The notes under the pieces: model-generated
Told to the model about the DNA's origin: nothing
The model's database searches: none
What the model saw: the letters and a program-made list of their open reading frames with translations, nothing else
Position numbers and translations under genes: made by a program
From: Runella defluvii
GTDB taxonomy: Bacteria; Bacteroidota; Bacteroidia; Cytophagales; Spirosomataceae
NCBI RefSeq assembly: GCF_014195535.1
Contig: NZ_JACIBY010000029.1
Coordinates: forward strand, 1 to 41,380
DNA: 41,380 bases
Reading direction: 5' to 3'
In this document: one piece after another, positions 1 through 8,571 of the stretch
Layout: every line of letters begins with the position of its first letter
Numbering within the stretch: the stretch's first letter is position 1

Positions 1-23
1 TTCGAATCTCGCCTTCGTCACCA
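1..23 (+). tRNA. 3' end of a tRNA-like gene (partial), probable left attachment site
   Basis: The window opens with a T-loop-like TTCGAAT, the 3' strand of a T stem (CTCGC), a seven-base acceptor strand (CTTCGTC), a discriminator A and an encoded CCA. This is the layout of a tRNA 3' end. The 5' part is outside the window, so the amino acid cannot be assigned; the 5' acceptor strand should read GACGAAG. A tmRNA 3' end is a less likely alternative. An integrase gene starts 37 bases later, which is the standard arrangement for phage integration into a tRNA 3' end. Confidence 0.75.
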
Positions 24-28
24 ACGTA

Positions 29-59
29 ACAGCCTGTAAGTCATAAACTTACAGGCTGT
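29..59 (+). terminator. 13-bp perfect inverted repeat between tRNA and integrase
   Basis: ACAGCCTGTAAGT at 29-41 is perfectly complementary to 47-59 with a five-base loop. It lies right after the tRNA-like CCA and ends exactly at the first possible integrase ATG (60). It may terminate tRNA transcription, although only a short T run follows, or it may be an integrase or excisionase site within the attachment region. Confidence 0.45.
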
Positions 60-1304
60 ATGTTTAAAAAAACTAAGGTGGTGGCAAAGGGGGTGGCAAC
101 GTGGTTGAAGCCCTATGTTGCGGCCAATCATATCCACATTTCCAAGATGGCGCACCCATTTAAAAAAGCGTATCTACAAAGGCCACTTGACAAGTCGCTC
201 GACAAAAAATGGTTTGTCTGCTTCTACATTTTTGATGAAATCAAAAAAAAGCTTGTCAGGAAAAGATTGGTAATTAGTGGCAAAACCCTCCAAGAGAGAG
301 AGCAAAAAGCTGATAAGTTTATTTCAGGAATCAATGAGCTTTTAGAAAGTGGAGCGGTTATTAATCCTAAAAAAGCAGCAGAATCGACCGTAAAGCCGCT
401 TGAAATAAAAGCAAACATTTCAATAATATCTGCCATTGAACATTTCCTCAAAAGGAAAGAAATTACCCTTAAACCTCGCTCACACGAGACATATAGAAGT
501 AATGCGAATACTTTTATAGAGTTTTTGAAGGAATATAATTTAGAAGCAATTCAGCTCAAAAACTTCACAAATGAATATGCACATGGCTTTTCCGATTGGC
601 TTGTTATGGAAAAGAAGCTGAGCAATAAGTCACACAACAAAATGAAAGGATTTTGTTCGGCTCTGTTTAACGAGTTCATTAACCGTGAGGTAATAACCAA
701 CAATCCTTTCAAGCGTATTCAGAAACTTAGAGTAAAACAAGGCAAACATAGGGTGTTCAGCCCAGCTCAAATAAGCGAGTTTAGGCAACTATGTGAGGAG
801 GCGAAGGATGACGCTATGTGGTTTTTTGTGTGTTTTATCTATTATACTTTTAGCCGTCCGCATCAAGAAGCGAGAATGATGCGTATAGAGGACATCGGCG
901 CTAAAACGATTCGAGTCAGTGAGCTAAATGCCAAATCAAGCAGGGTTAGACATATCCAAATTCCCCCGCCATTAGAAGCAATGATTGAGGAACGAGGCAT
1001 TAGAAATTACCCACCTCATTTTTATGTATTTTCCTATGGTAAGCCAGGGAATACATTGGTAGGAGAAGCCTACTGGTATGAACGACATAAGAGGTATATT
1101 AAGCAGATGGGGTTATACAAAGAGGGGTATGACCTATACGGCTGGAAGCACACAGGGGTAACCGCGCTTTACCGTGCTACCAAAGATTTGAAGCTCGTGC
1201 AGGAGCAATGCGGCCATACGGACATTAAGCAGACTGTTGAATACTTGAGGGATTTGGGCGTTTTCTATTACGAAGGCCAAATCGAAAAGTTTCCGCCAAT
1301 TTAA
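60..1304 (+). CDS. int: Tyrosine-recombinase (phage) integrase
   Basis: Site-specific recombinase for integrating and excising the prophage at the adjacent tRNA end. The protein has 414 residues: an N-terminal arm (about 30-110), a SAM-like core-binding domain (about 120-215) and a C-terminal catalytic domain (about 235-400). Visible catalytic residues are Arg266 in FSRPHQE, His364 in KHTGV, His386 in CGHTD and the nucleophile candidate Tyr395. The HxxR motif reads HTGV, so the second catalytic Arg is not at its usual place; KHTG-type motifs are common in Bacteroidota phage integrases as I remember them. ATG 60 directly abuts a hairpin; ATG 147 (MAHPFK) is a credible alternative start. The gene is convergent with the late operon. 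Confidence 0.93.
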   Translation: MFKKTKVVAKGVATWLKPYVAANHIHISKMAHPFKKAYLQRPLDKSLDKKWFVCFYIFDEIKKKLVRKRLVISGKTLQEREQKADKFISGINELLESGAVINPKKAAESTVKPLEIKANISIISAIEHFLKRKEITLKPRSHETYRSNANTFIEFLKEYNLEAIQLKNFTNEYAHGFSDWLVMEKKLSNKSHNKMKGFCSALFNEFINREVITNNPFKRIQKLRVKQGKHRVFSPAQISEFRQLCEEAKDDAMWFFVCFIYYTFSRPHQEARMMRIEDIGAKTIRVSELNAKSSRVRHIQIPPPLEAMIEERGIRNYPPHFYVFSYGKPGNTLVGEAYWYERHKRYIKQMGLYKEGYDLYGWKHTGVTALYRATKDLKLVQEQCGHTDIKQTVEYLRDLGVFYYEGQIEKFPPI

Positions 1305-1343
1305 AAAAATAGCCCTAGCACCGCAGATCTCAGTGTAGGGCTA
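1303..1343 (-). terminator. Rho-independent terminator of the late (minus) operon
   Basis: TAGCCCTA at 1310-1317 pairs with TAGGGCTA at 1336-1343, with an inner CAC/GTG extension across a one-base bulge. On the minus strand the stem is followed by a run of T (1309-1303). It sits just past the tape-measure stop and just past the integrase stop, so it ends the late transcript before it becomes antisense to the integrase. Confidence 0.8.
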
Positions 1344-1344
1344 C

Positions 1345-1365
1345 TATGTTTCACTCCGAAACATA
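1345..1365. other. Second hairpin in the int / tape-measure gap
   Basis: TATGTTTC at 1345-1352 pairs perfectly with GAAACATA at 1358-1365 around a five-base loop. Together with the preceding terminator it separates two convergent genes. Confidence 0.45.
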
Positions 1366-1381
1366 TGCGCATTCAAATATA

Positions 1382-4300
1382 TTACTTAAATTGACTTTTG
1401 TCAATCATCACATTGATATTGTTCTGAATGTCATTGATGGTCGTAACGCTTACGCTAAGGTTCTTTTCTGACGTGATGCGCGTCCAGTTTTCGATTGAAC
1501 GCTCGACCGACAGACTTGCATCTGAAGTGGAAAGAATACTTCTGAGCGTTTCGTTAAGCTGAGCGAAGGAGCTGACCATGTTGTCGGACATCCTGCCGAG
1601 CATGTACGTCACGCTGTCGGTGTTTGTCTGTAAACCCTCCTTGATGTTCGACGCCGTGTCGGCAGTGTTTTTCTGGATATTCTCCATTAATGCCTGCGAC
1701 TTCGCGATTTCCTCGTTTGTGAGGTTTGTGGTCTCCTGGGCGCTTGATGTATCGTAACTGCCCGAATCACCACCACCACTGTCGTAGCTACCCCCACCAC
1801 CGTCGAAGCTCTCAGACGTGGAATCGTTGTAACTACCGCCACTGGAGCTACCACTACTTCCCGTGTAGCCAGGGTTGAAGCCCTCGTTTTCGCTAACAGT
1901 TTCTTTCGGGCGAGAATCATCCTCCATGTACCCCCCTTCAAAAAACATAGCTCCTTTTTCGGCGTAAATAGGTGCGCCGTTTCGGTGTAGGCTGCTGTGT
2001 AGGAGTTTGTCCACAACCCGACGGTTATTCGCATAGGTGTTTCGAGACAAAATCATGATCGGCTCACCGCCTTCCATTTCGCCAATTTCTTCACCTGTGT
2101 CGCGACGAACGAGGCCGATTCCTCCAGTGCCGTAAGTAGAGCCGTGTCGAGGGCCATCAGGAACACCACCATTTTTTAATACAACACCCTTTTCAAAACT
2201 TGGAGGTTGTTGGCGCTTAATGAGCGCGATTTGTACCGCCGCGGCCGCTGCCGAAGCTGCTACGCCAATCAATCCAAGTGGAAAACCCATTGTGGCTAAG
2301 GATTTCAGAGCCGCCATTGCCGCGTGGATAACCGCCATTGCGATTTGCATATTTTGCTCACGTTTCCACGATTTTAGCTTTTCAGCCTTTTCTTTTTCAG
2401 ACGATTCCTTGTTGATTCTATCGACGTTTTTTTCGTATTCGTCTTTTGAAATTAAGCCCTTATCATATTTCTCCTTCCAACTTGCTAGTTGGGTGTTTTT
2501 TTCCTTCGCTATGTTTGCTAATTCCTTATCAAGACGGGCTTTCTCCAGCTTTTGCATGAGCTGTATGCCCATGTCCACCACTTCAAGGATTTGCTGCCCT
2601 TTCGATGTCCAGTTTTGTAATCTGGCATCGTTCATGGCTTTTTCATTCTTGAATTTATCATTCAAAAATCCAGTGAATGCCTGAAAGTCACCATTTAATA
2701 AGCCTTTGAGGGCATCCATGAATTTACCATGGTTAGCCTTCCGTTCTGCTAAAGAATCTAATTCCGCCTTTTTGGTGTCAGCTTGGTATTTGGCATCGTT
2801 GGCGCGTTTGTCGGCGTCCATTTTGGCGTCGATGGCCCTGATTTGTTGGTCAAGATTGGAGGCTATTTGGTTCTTTTTGTCGGCGTCGTCTTTGGCCAGC
2901 GCCATCAGCTTATCGGAGGTCGCCTGCGCTTCAGCTTTTTCCTTTTGGGCGATGCGCTCAATCTTCTCCATTTCGGCATCATGCTCAAGTTTAATAAGTT
3001 GTAGCTTGAGGTCTTTGCGCTGGTTGACGTTTAGGGTTTCGCTCTGCAATTTGGTTTGCAGGGTGGTACGCATCGTTTGAAGTTCCGCTTCAGATAGCTG
3101 GTCGCGCTGACGGTCTTCGAGGTTTTTGATTTCCTCAAGGCGCTTTTTTTCTTCGCTTAGGTGCTTGTCACGATAGTCTTTTTCAAGCTTTTCGACGGCA
3201 TTTTTGAAATTCGTTCTAAGCTGTTCTTCGTACTGTGCTTTAAGCTCAGCATCGCCCTTCAGGGTTTTGTTTTTTTCGAGTTCGGTGTTAAGCTCGGTAA
3301 GGAGTTGGGCTTTCTTTTTCTCAAGCTCATCCGTTATCTGATCGGTTTTGAGCTTGTTGATTTTTTTGGTTAAGTCTTCATTTTCGGCAAGGTGCTTTTT
3401 CCGAAAATCCTCCTGAACTTTGGCGACATCGCGTTCAAATTGTTCGTTGAGTGCCTTTTCCCATATCGTTTTGGTGGTGGTACTGGCTTTCGATTCTTCG
3501 ACACGGGCGAGTTCGCGTTTTAGGGACAGTTCAAGTTTGGCGATTTCGCGTTCTTGCTCATCCGCGATTGCCTTAATCTGCATGTCCTCAATCAATTTGA
3601 GGGCTTCTTTTTCGGCTTTTTCGCGTTCTTCTTTCCTCTTTTTTATCGCGTCCTGTTCCTTTTTGAACTCAGCGGAACGGTGCTCATCATTAGCCGCCTG
3701 ATTTTTCTGGTTGGTGTCTTTGTTCGCGGTTTGGTCATCGAGGCCGATTTGTACAGCTACTTTCTTTTTCTCAGTGACCTTTTTAGCGTTGTTGGCGTCG
3801 TCAGCGTCGTTTTGGTCTTTGTGGCCTTTGGCTTGCTCATCCCCAAAAGCCGAATTGAACGCCTGCGAAATGCGTTTTCCAGCACCTGCGAAAATGTTGG
3901 CGGCTTCGAGAAATGAATCTGGCGTGATGGCTTTGAGGGCCGTGGCGACTTTGTTGCCGACAGTCTGCACTAGGGTGATGAAATCGCCCACCGCATTTTT
4001 TACGAAGCTGAAACCCGACGAAATGTAGTCGATGCCAGGCTGTAAGGCAGACGCTATCGAAGAGCCGATACCCGAGGCTTTGTCGGTCAACCAACCTACC
4101 TTTTCGCCCGCACTGCCCAGGATCGAGATAAGGGCATCGAAGGCTGCTTTTGCTCCAGTCCAAACGAGCTGTATGGTATTTGTAAGAAGGGGGAATTTGT
4201 CGATAAGGTCTTGCATTCCCTTCCATATCGCGGATGCGACTTCGGCCGCGATTGTGGCACCCATTTTCATGGCCTCCCAAAGCCCCATGACAATTCCGCG

Positions 4301-6040
4301 AACCGTTTCGGAATTTTTCCAAAGGGTGACCAAGCCACCAACCAGCAACGTGATTGCCGCCACTACGGCACCGATTGGGTTGGCAGTAAGGGCGGTGTTC
4401 ATGGCCCATTGTGCTACGGTCGCCGATTCCGTCCATATCATTCGTGCTTTTTCGGCGGCTTGATGGGCGATGGAAGCGGCTGTTGCTGCGATAAGGTGGC
4501 TGTTGAAGCTCAGCACCGCCGCACCCAGGGCGATAAACATTTCCTTGTTTTCGGACACAAAGGCGGGTATGGCGCGAATGATGTTCACAAAGCCAACCAG
4601 CGACGTGATCGCGTTGACGACTACGGGAAGGAGAGCGCTACCGAGTTGAAGTTTAAGGGCATCGACGGCCTTTTCTGCCTTGGCTAGTTCAGCGGCCGCG
4701 TTGGTGTTTTTGACGTTGAACTCGTTGGTAAGGCTGGTAGCTTCCTGCATGGCCTTCGAGGCAAGTTCTTGTTTTTCGCGAACTACGCCCGTTTGGTCGG
4801 AGAGCAACGACATGACTTTTGTCGCTTCCTGACTTTTAATACCCAAGTTGTCAAGCTGCTTCACCACCACGTCGGTAGGAAGGCCCTTGAAGCTTTCGGC
4901 GAGCTTTAGGATGACCTCGTTGGGGTTGGTATTAATCAGCTTTTTGAAGGCATCTTCGGTCATTCCGAGGTGCTGAGCAAACAGGTCGGTGGCTTTGGCA
5001 GCTCCGAGCAAGATGTTAGAAAGGCCACCTGCAGCAATTTCGGCAGTAAGTCCAAGCTCCTGAAAAGCCGCACCCAAGCCCATTGTTTGGGAAATTTGGG
5101 GCGAAAGATTGCCCAATTGCCCCATTCGCATGGAAAAATCGGCGATGACGGGACCCGTTGCCGAACCAGCCGCGCCTAATTCGTTGATAGCAGAACCAAT
5201 CTGATTGATGGCGGTACCAGCATCGAGGTCGGCCGTCTCTTTGAATAACGTCTTGAGCGTACCCATTTTGGCGGCGACCTCTTCCGCTCCCCCTTGAAAT
5301 TCATCACCTAGCGCAACGACGGCTTTATCGACCGACTCCACGAAACCGAGCATTTCGTCTTTTGCAATGCCTATTTGCCCTCCGACTTGGGCGATTTCTA
5401 GTAGGCTTTCCTGCGCGGTTCGGGTGTCTATTTGGGCGATTTGGTCGTTTAGCGCCTGCACTTCGTCGGTGGTCATGCCCGTGGCCTTCCGAATGTCCGC
5501 GAATGAATCGGTGAACTCAGCGGCCATTTTCACAGCCCCAACGCCAAATTCGTACAAAGCTTGGAGCATGGCCATAATGCCATCGGCGGTGAATGCCGCC
5601 ATTATCCAGCCCTTGAAATTATCCCACAAACTTTCTTGCTTTCGGACATTGACGCCCAACTCACCCAATCGGTCGTTGACTGCGTCAATTTTGTCTTTCA
5701 TCGCCTCACGAATGGCGGGATCGGTCGCGGATTCCCATTCCTTTCTGTAGTCTTTCAGGAGTTGTCGAAGCTCTTTGATGGACAATTCTTCCATGTCCAT
5801 TTCCCGCCTGAGCATTTCCTTGGCGTGGGTCGTATCCTTGATTTTGTCGGTTACCTCCTTATACTCTTGTATAAGTTTGGTTCGTACCTCTGGGTCGAGG
5901 TCGGGTAGGTTGAGCTGCTTTTGCAGGTCCTTTTGCTGCTTTTTCAGGCTGTCAATTTCGGTATCCAGCTTTTTTAAGCTGTCAACGGCAGGTTCACCGT
6001 TTATGTACAAATCCAAAATTGACTTGTCGCGTAGTTCCAT
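1382..6040 (-). CDS. Phage tail tape measure protein
   Basis: Measures tail length and leads DNA ejection in long-tailed phages. At 1552 aa it is the largest protein here. It has an N-terminal charged coiled coil (about 10-140), a TP901-type tape-measure core (about 165-470, with repeated Ala/Gly helices), hydrophobic helices around 480-580 (for example AAITLLVGGLVTLW), a very long Lys/Glu coiled coil (about 775-1160), another hydrophobic Ala-rich helix (about 1227-1275) and a Gly/Ser-rich stretch (about 1385-1437). It is the last gene of the late operon, an unusual position, since it usually precedes the distal tail genes. No sheath gene is visible, so a siphovirus is likeliest. Confidence 0.9.
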   Translation of the reverse strand: MELRDKSILDLYINGEPAVDSLKKLDTEIDSLKKQQKDLQKQLNLPDLDPEVRTKLIQEYKEVTDKIKDTTHAKEMLRREMDMEELSIKELRQLLKDYRKEWESATDPAIREAMKDKIDAVNDRLGELGVNVRKQESLWDNFKGWIMAAFTADGIMAMLQALYEFGVGAVKMAAEFTDSFADIRKATGMTTDEVQALNDQIAQIDTRTAQESLLEIAQVGGQIGIAKDEMLGFVESVDKAVVALGDEFQGGAEEVAAKMGTLKTLFKETADLDAGTAINQIGSAINELGAAGSATGPVIADFSMRMGQLGNLSPQISQTMGLGAAFQELGLTAEIAAGGLSNILLGAAKATDLFAQHLGMTEDAFKKLINTNPNEVILKLAESFKGLPTDVVVKQLDNLGIKSQEATKVMSLLSDQTGVVREKQELASKAMQEATSLTNEFNVKNTNAAAELAKAEKAVDALKLQLGSALLPVVVNAITSLVGFVNIIRAIPAFVSENKEMFIALGAAVLSFNSHLIAATAASIAHQAAEKARMIWTESATVAQWAMNTALTANPIGAVVAAITLLVGGLVTLWKNSETVRGIVMGLWEAMKMGATIAAEVASAIWKGMQDLIDKFPLLTNTIQLVWTGAKAAFDALISILGSAGEKVGWLTDKASGIGSSIASALQPGIDYISSGFSFVKNAVGDFITLVQTVGNKVATALKAITPDSFLEAANIFAGAGKRISQAFNSAFGDEQAKGHKDQNDADDANNAKKVTEKKKVAVQIGLDDQTANKDTNQKNQAANDEHRSAEFKKEQDAIKKRKEEREKAEKEALKLIEDMQIKAIADEQEREIAKLELSLKRELARVEESKASTTTKTIWEKALNEQFERDVAKVQEDFRKKHLAENEDLTKKINKLKTDQITDELEKKKAQLLTELNTELEKNKTLKGDAELKAQYEEQLRTNFKNAVEKLEKDYRDKHLSEEKKRLEEIKNLEDRQRDQLSEAELQTMRTTLQTKLQSETLNVNQRKDLKLQLIKLEHDAEMEKIERIAQKEKAEAQATSDKLMALAKDDADKKNQIASNLDQQIRAIDAKMDADKRANDAKYQADTKKAELDSLAERKANHGKFMDALKGLLNGDFQAFTGFLNDKFKNEKAMNDARLQNWTSKGQQILEVVDMGIQLMQKLEKARLDKELANIAKEKNTQLASWKEKYDKGLISKDEYEKNVDRINKESSEKEKAEKLKSWKREQNMQIAMAVIHAAMAALKSLATMGFPLGLIGVAASAAAAAVQIALIKRQQPPSFEKGVVLKNGGVPDGPRHGSTYGTGGIGLVRRDTGEEIGEMEGGEPIMILSRNTYANNRRVVDKLLHSSLHRNGAPIYAEKGAMFFEGGYMEDDSRPKETVSENEGFNPGYTGSSGSSSGGSYNDSTSESFDGGGGSYDSGGGDSGSYDTSSAQETTNLTNEEIAKSQALMENIQKNTADTASNIKEGLQTNTDSVTYMLGRMSDNMVSSFAQLNETLRSILSTSDASLSVERSIENWTRITSEKNLSVSVTTINDIQNNINVMIDKSQFK

Positions 6041-6079
6041 TTTCGGGTGTGGATTTTGGTACTACGCGAAGGTGGAACA

Positions 6080-6110
6080 TTGCTCAAGCGACTAATAGGA
6101 CGTAAATTGA
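6080..6110 (+). promoter_or_regulatory. Weak candidate promoter for the plus-strand kinase gene
   Basis: TTG at 6080-6082 lies 20 bases before TAAATTGA at 6103-6110, resembling the Bacteroidota TTG / TAnnTTTG arrangement but with an imperfect -7 box. The expected start would fall at or next to the ATG at 6115, implying an almost leaderless mRNA. Confidence 0.25.
6096..6105 (-). promoter_or_regulatory. Late-gene box upstream of the tape measure
   Basis: On the minus strand this reads TTACGTCCTA and ends 56 bases before the tape-measure ATG. Near-identical boxes precede four other late starts at similar distances (17794, 20158, 30528, 34177). Its function is inferred from recurrence only. Confidence 0.4.
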
Positions 6111-6114
6111 GGGC

Positions 6115-6597
6115 ATGAAACGCTACATCATTAACATCATGGGGCCTCAGGCCGTTGGGAAAAGTACGGTGATTGAAGAGCTGAAGGATTATTTGCCAAC
6201 CTATTCGAGTTTGTCGATTGACTGGTTTCGTCACATGTACAGTGATGGAACACCCAATGGAGAAATGAAAGCTTGGTATGAATTATATGTAGCTGCAAGC
6301 TGTGAAGAATACATAATTTTGGAAAGCTCGGGTACATCGAACAACCTGAAAATATTGATAGAAAGCTTAGAATGTGAAGTTGTGCATGTTCTACTTGATG
6401 CTGGTATGTTGACCGTCCAATTGAGGTATGACGAACGGGAAAAGATGGGGTACAAAGCACCACCTATGTATTTTAGACGCAACATACTATTTGATTGGCC
6501 TTTGGTCTTTCCGAATTCTATCATTATTAATACGGAGAAGCCGCCCTATCAAGCGGCTGCTGAAATAGTAGAGAGCTTGCCTTCTGAGTTTATTTAA
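6115..6597 (+). CDS. Small P-loop kinase-like protein (probable moron)
   Basis: A 160-aa P-loop NTPase with a clear Walker A near the N-terminus (GPQAVGKST, residues 10-18), followed by an alpha/beta fold of the size of small-molecule or nucleotide kinases. DWFR (about 37-40) fits a substrate-binding acid/Arg pair. It is one of only two plus-strand genes, set between the divergent tape-measure start and the convergent 6602-7177 gene, so it is independent of the late operon. That position is typical of a moron expressed in the lysogen. The substrate is unknown: nucleotide salvage, a modified-base kinase or a host-protective function are all possible. Confidence 0.72.
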   Translation: MKRYIINIMGPQAVGKSTVIEELKDYLPTYSSLSIDWFRHMYSDGTPNGEMKAWYELYVAASCEEYIILESSGTSNNLKILIESLECEVVHVLLDAGMLTVQLRYDEREKMGYKAPPMYFRRNILFDWPLVFPNSIIINTEKPPYQAAAEIVESLPSEFI

Positions 6598-6601
6598 TTT
6601 A

Positions 6602-7177
6602 CTATGCCCCCTTCCCAATTTCATCAAAAGCACCTCTAAATGCTGAATGAACGGCACTACTAATACGCCATCTGAGGCGTTTTTTTACTTCGTTGATGTA
6701 TTTCATCTTGTTTTCATTGTACCAACTACCTCTATACCCTCGCTTAACGTCGGGAAAACGTCGTTTATTCATCGCGATAGCCCACGCAATACGATTCACG
6801 GTTCTATTGTCGGATGTAAAAGCTGAAGGGCGGTTTTTTGTATGACGATAGTCAAGAATCCATTGAAATTTATCAACTCCTTCCTTCATGATAAAATACT
6901 CCATTTCAAATACTGGAGGAATATGACCGCGAAAAGTGTAACGACGCATATCCTTGAAACGCCCGTAACCATTGAACTCAATACGCGCTTGGGCAATCAT
7001 CGCTACGGAGTTAGACACCACAAACTTTACGAAGCTATTTTTGAGGTCAGCGGTAAGTATGAGGCCGTTTCGTTCTAGGGCTTCCTGAAAACGTTTTGTG
7101 GCATCGTTGGTGATGGTTTCCACTTCCTCGGTGACAATGTCCTCGAATTCTTTTTGGGTTAGTTGTGTGATGCTCAT
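6602..7177 (-). CDS. Hypothetical tail-region protein
   Basis: A protein of 191 aa if it starts at ATG 7177, which overlaps the upstream stop as ATGA; longer readings need a non-standard upstream start and are less likely. It has an acidic helical N-terminus and a basic, aromatic-rich C-terminus (many Arg, Lys, Trp, Tyr). It lies between a large tail protein and the tape measure, where tail-completion or chaperone proteins often occur. I do not recognise the family; the size and composition would allow an HK97 gp10-type minor tail protein. Confidence 0.7.
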   Translation of the reverse strand: MSITQLTQKEFEDIVTEEVETITNDATKRFQEALERNGLILTADLKNSFVKFVVSNSVAMIAQARIEFNGYGRFKDMRRYTFRGHIPPVFEMEYFIMKEGVDKFQWILDYRHTKNRPSAFTSDNRTVNRIAWAIAMNKRRFPDVKRGYRGSWYNENKMKYINEVKKRLRWRISSAVHSAFRGAFDEIGKGA

Positions 7178-8571
7178 ATTCTCCAAGCTGACATTAGTGG
7201 GGTATTGGCTGAGCCTGACGGAATGACTAGGCGTTCTATAAGATAATTCACACCGTTGATGTGAACAATAGGCCATGCGGAATCTTCGCCTCTCAAAATT
7301 GCTGAGATTTGCGAGATTTGAGCACTAGTGAGGGCGATTCTGTCTTCTACGCGAAAACTACCCATCCGAAAACGTTCTTCCTCCAACCAAAATGAAGTAC
7401 GTATATCGCTCCATTGTAAGGTTGTGGTACCAAATTGGTTGGTTGCCAATGGAACCCCTGAAACTAGACCTTGCCACGATAGCAGCCCAGGAATGCACTT
7501 TTTGTCGAGCTGAGTAACAGCAGCCCCAAACTGTGAGGTTTTGGGCAGTCCACTTTCCATCAAAAGCGTACGAAATGGACTACTGATGGATTGACGCTGA
7601 CCAACTGCATCGATGGTAGCATAAGGTAAAAAAAACGCGTCTTTGTGGAGCTGGTCGTTAGTGTCGAGCGTCCATGAAAGTTCCAGTCCAGGAATGTTGA
7701 TCGGCGAACCTCCTTTGAATTTTGGCGCTGAGCTAGACCAATCAATAGAACAAGTACCATTGTGAACCGATTTGGCGTAGTCCATCCGCAAAACCTTCCG
7801 ATAGACGTCGAATCGAAGGTAAAGATTGAACGTTTTTCTAAGCCCTACAATCAGCTGAGCAATGGTCATGTTGGGCATGAATAATCTGCGCTCGACCGTC
7901 CCGACCGCTTCACGCGTGTTGTACAGGATGAGTTTGGCCGTGGCTGTATCGTCCCAAAACTCACCCGCATAGGTAACCCCCGCCAAATCTCCAACTTTCT
8001 GCAATACATACTTTACGAAAAATAGGGGTGTTTTGGGTGAAGTAGCTATATACCCTGCACTGTACTTGTTCACAAGGCCATCAAACGTACTTGGTACGTT
8101 CTTTTCATAATAGACATCGTTGCGGATGGTAGGGAAAACGCAGCCATTGGCTACCTGCCACGAATTTAGAAGCGTGTCGTTTAGACTCGACGGTAGCGTG
8201 AAGGAACCTAAATCAATGTCTGAAAGAAGTCGTGCCTGATAGGAGCCAAAAAACTCTTTAATGTTGGAGGTAAAATCTAAGGGATAGTTAGCTTTCGCAT
8301 CTTTCAGATAGGAATACCCCCAATCTACCAAGTTGGTGTCAAGGTATAGTTCAGTGGCGTAGTTCCGCTGTGTGGTTGCCGACTGAGGGTGGTATATATG
8401 CCCCATCAAATCGTGATTGGTAGGGGTAAATGGCAGGGTAATCCCCAAAGCTCGTGAGCTTTGGGGGGTATCAATGTCGAGCATGGAGTTAAGCAACTCC
8501 AACTCGAACGCGGTATCAGGGGCTACATCGGCGGATATGCCACCGATGCGAACATCAAACTTTTTTTGCAT
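7174..8571 (-). CDS. Putative tail / baseplate structural protein
   Basis: A 465-aa protein starting at ATG 8571, which overlaps the upstream TAA as TAATG. It is rich in Ser, Thr, Leu and aromatic residues and has a predicted mixed beta fold with no membrane segments or signal peptide. The N-terminus (QKKFDVRIGG) begins with a beta-strand-like stretch as in distal tail proteins. It is translationally coupled to the fibre-like gene upstream and to the 6602-7177 gene downstream. Its role is inferred from position and size; the family is not recognised. Confidence 0.7.
   Translation of the reverse strand: MQKKFDVRIGGISADVAPDTAFELELLNSMLDIDTPQSSRALGITLPFTPTNHDLMGHIYHPQSATTQRNYATELYLDTNLVDWGYSYLKDAKANYPLDFTSNIKEFFGSYQARLLSDIDLGSFTLPSSLNDTLLNSWQVANGCVFPTIRNDVYYEKNVPSTFDGLVNKYSAGYIATSPKTPLFFVKYVLQKVGDLAGVTYAGEFWDDTATAKLILYNTREAVGTVERRLFMPNMTIAQLIVGLRKTFNLYLRFDVYRKVLRMDYAKSVHNGTCSIDWSSSAPKFKGGSPINIPGLELSWTLDTNDQLHKDAFFLPYATIDAVGQRQSISSPFRTLLMESGLPKTSQFGAAVTQLDKKCIPGLLSWQGLVSGVPLATNQFGTTTLQWSDIRTSFWLEEERFRMGSFRVEDRIALTSAQISQISAILRGEDSAWPIVHINGVNYLIERLVIPSGSANTPLMSAWRI

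Noticed and set aside
1310..1365. Small RNA gene between int and the tape measure
   Set aside because: Two hairpins with a T run between convergent genes are explained by a terminator; no promoter is visible.
2220..5908. Plus-strand open frames over the tape measure gene
   Set aside because: They are antisense to a long coiled-coil gene with a strong codon bias; translations are Ser/Leu/Phe-rich without domains, as expected of mirror frames.
6137..6524. Minus-strand open frames opposite the kinase gene
   Set aside because: The plus-strand frame has an excellent Walker A and a coherent fold; the opposite frames are composition artefacts.
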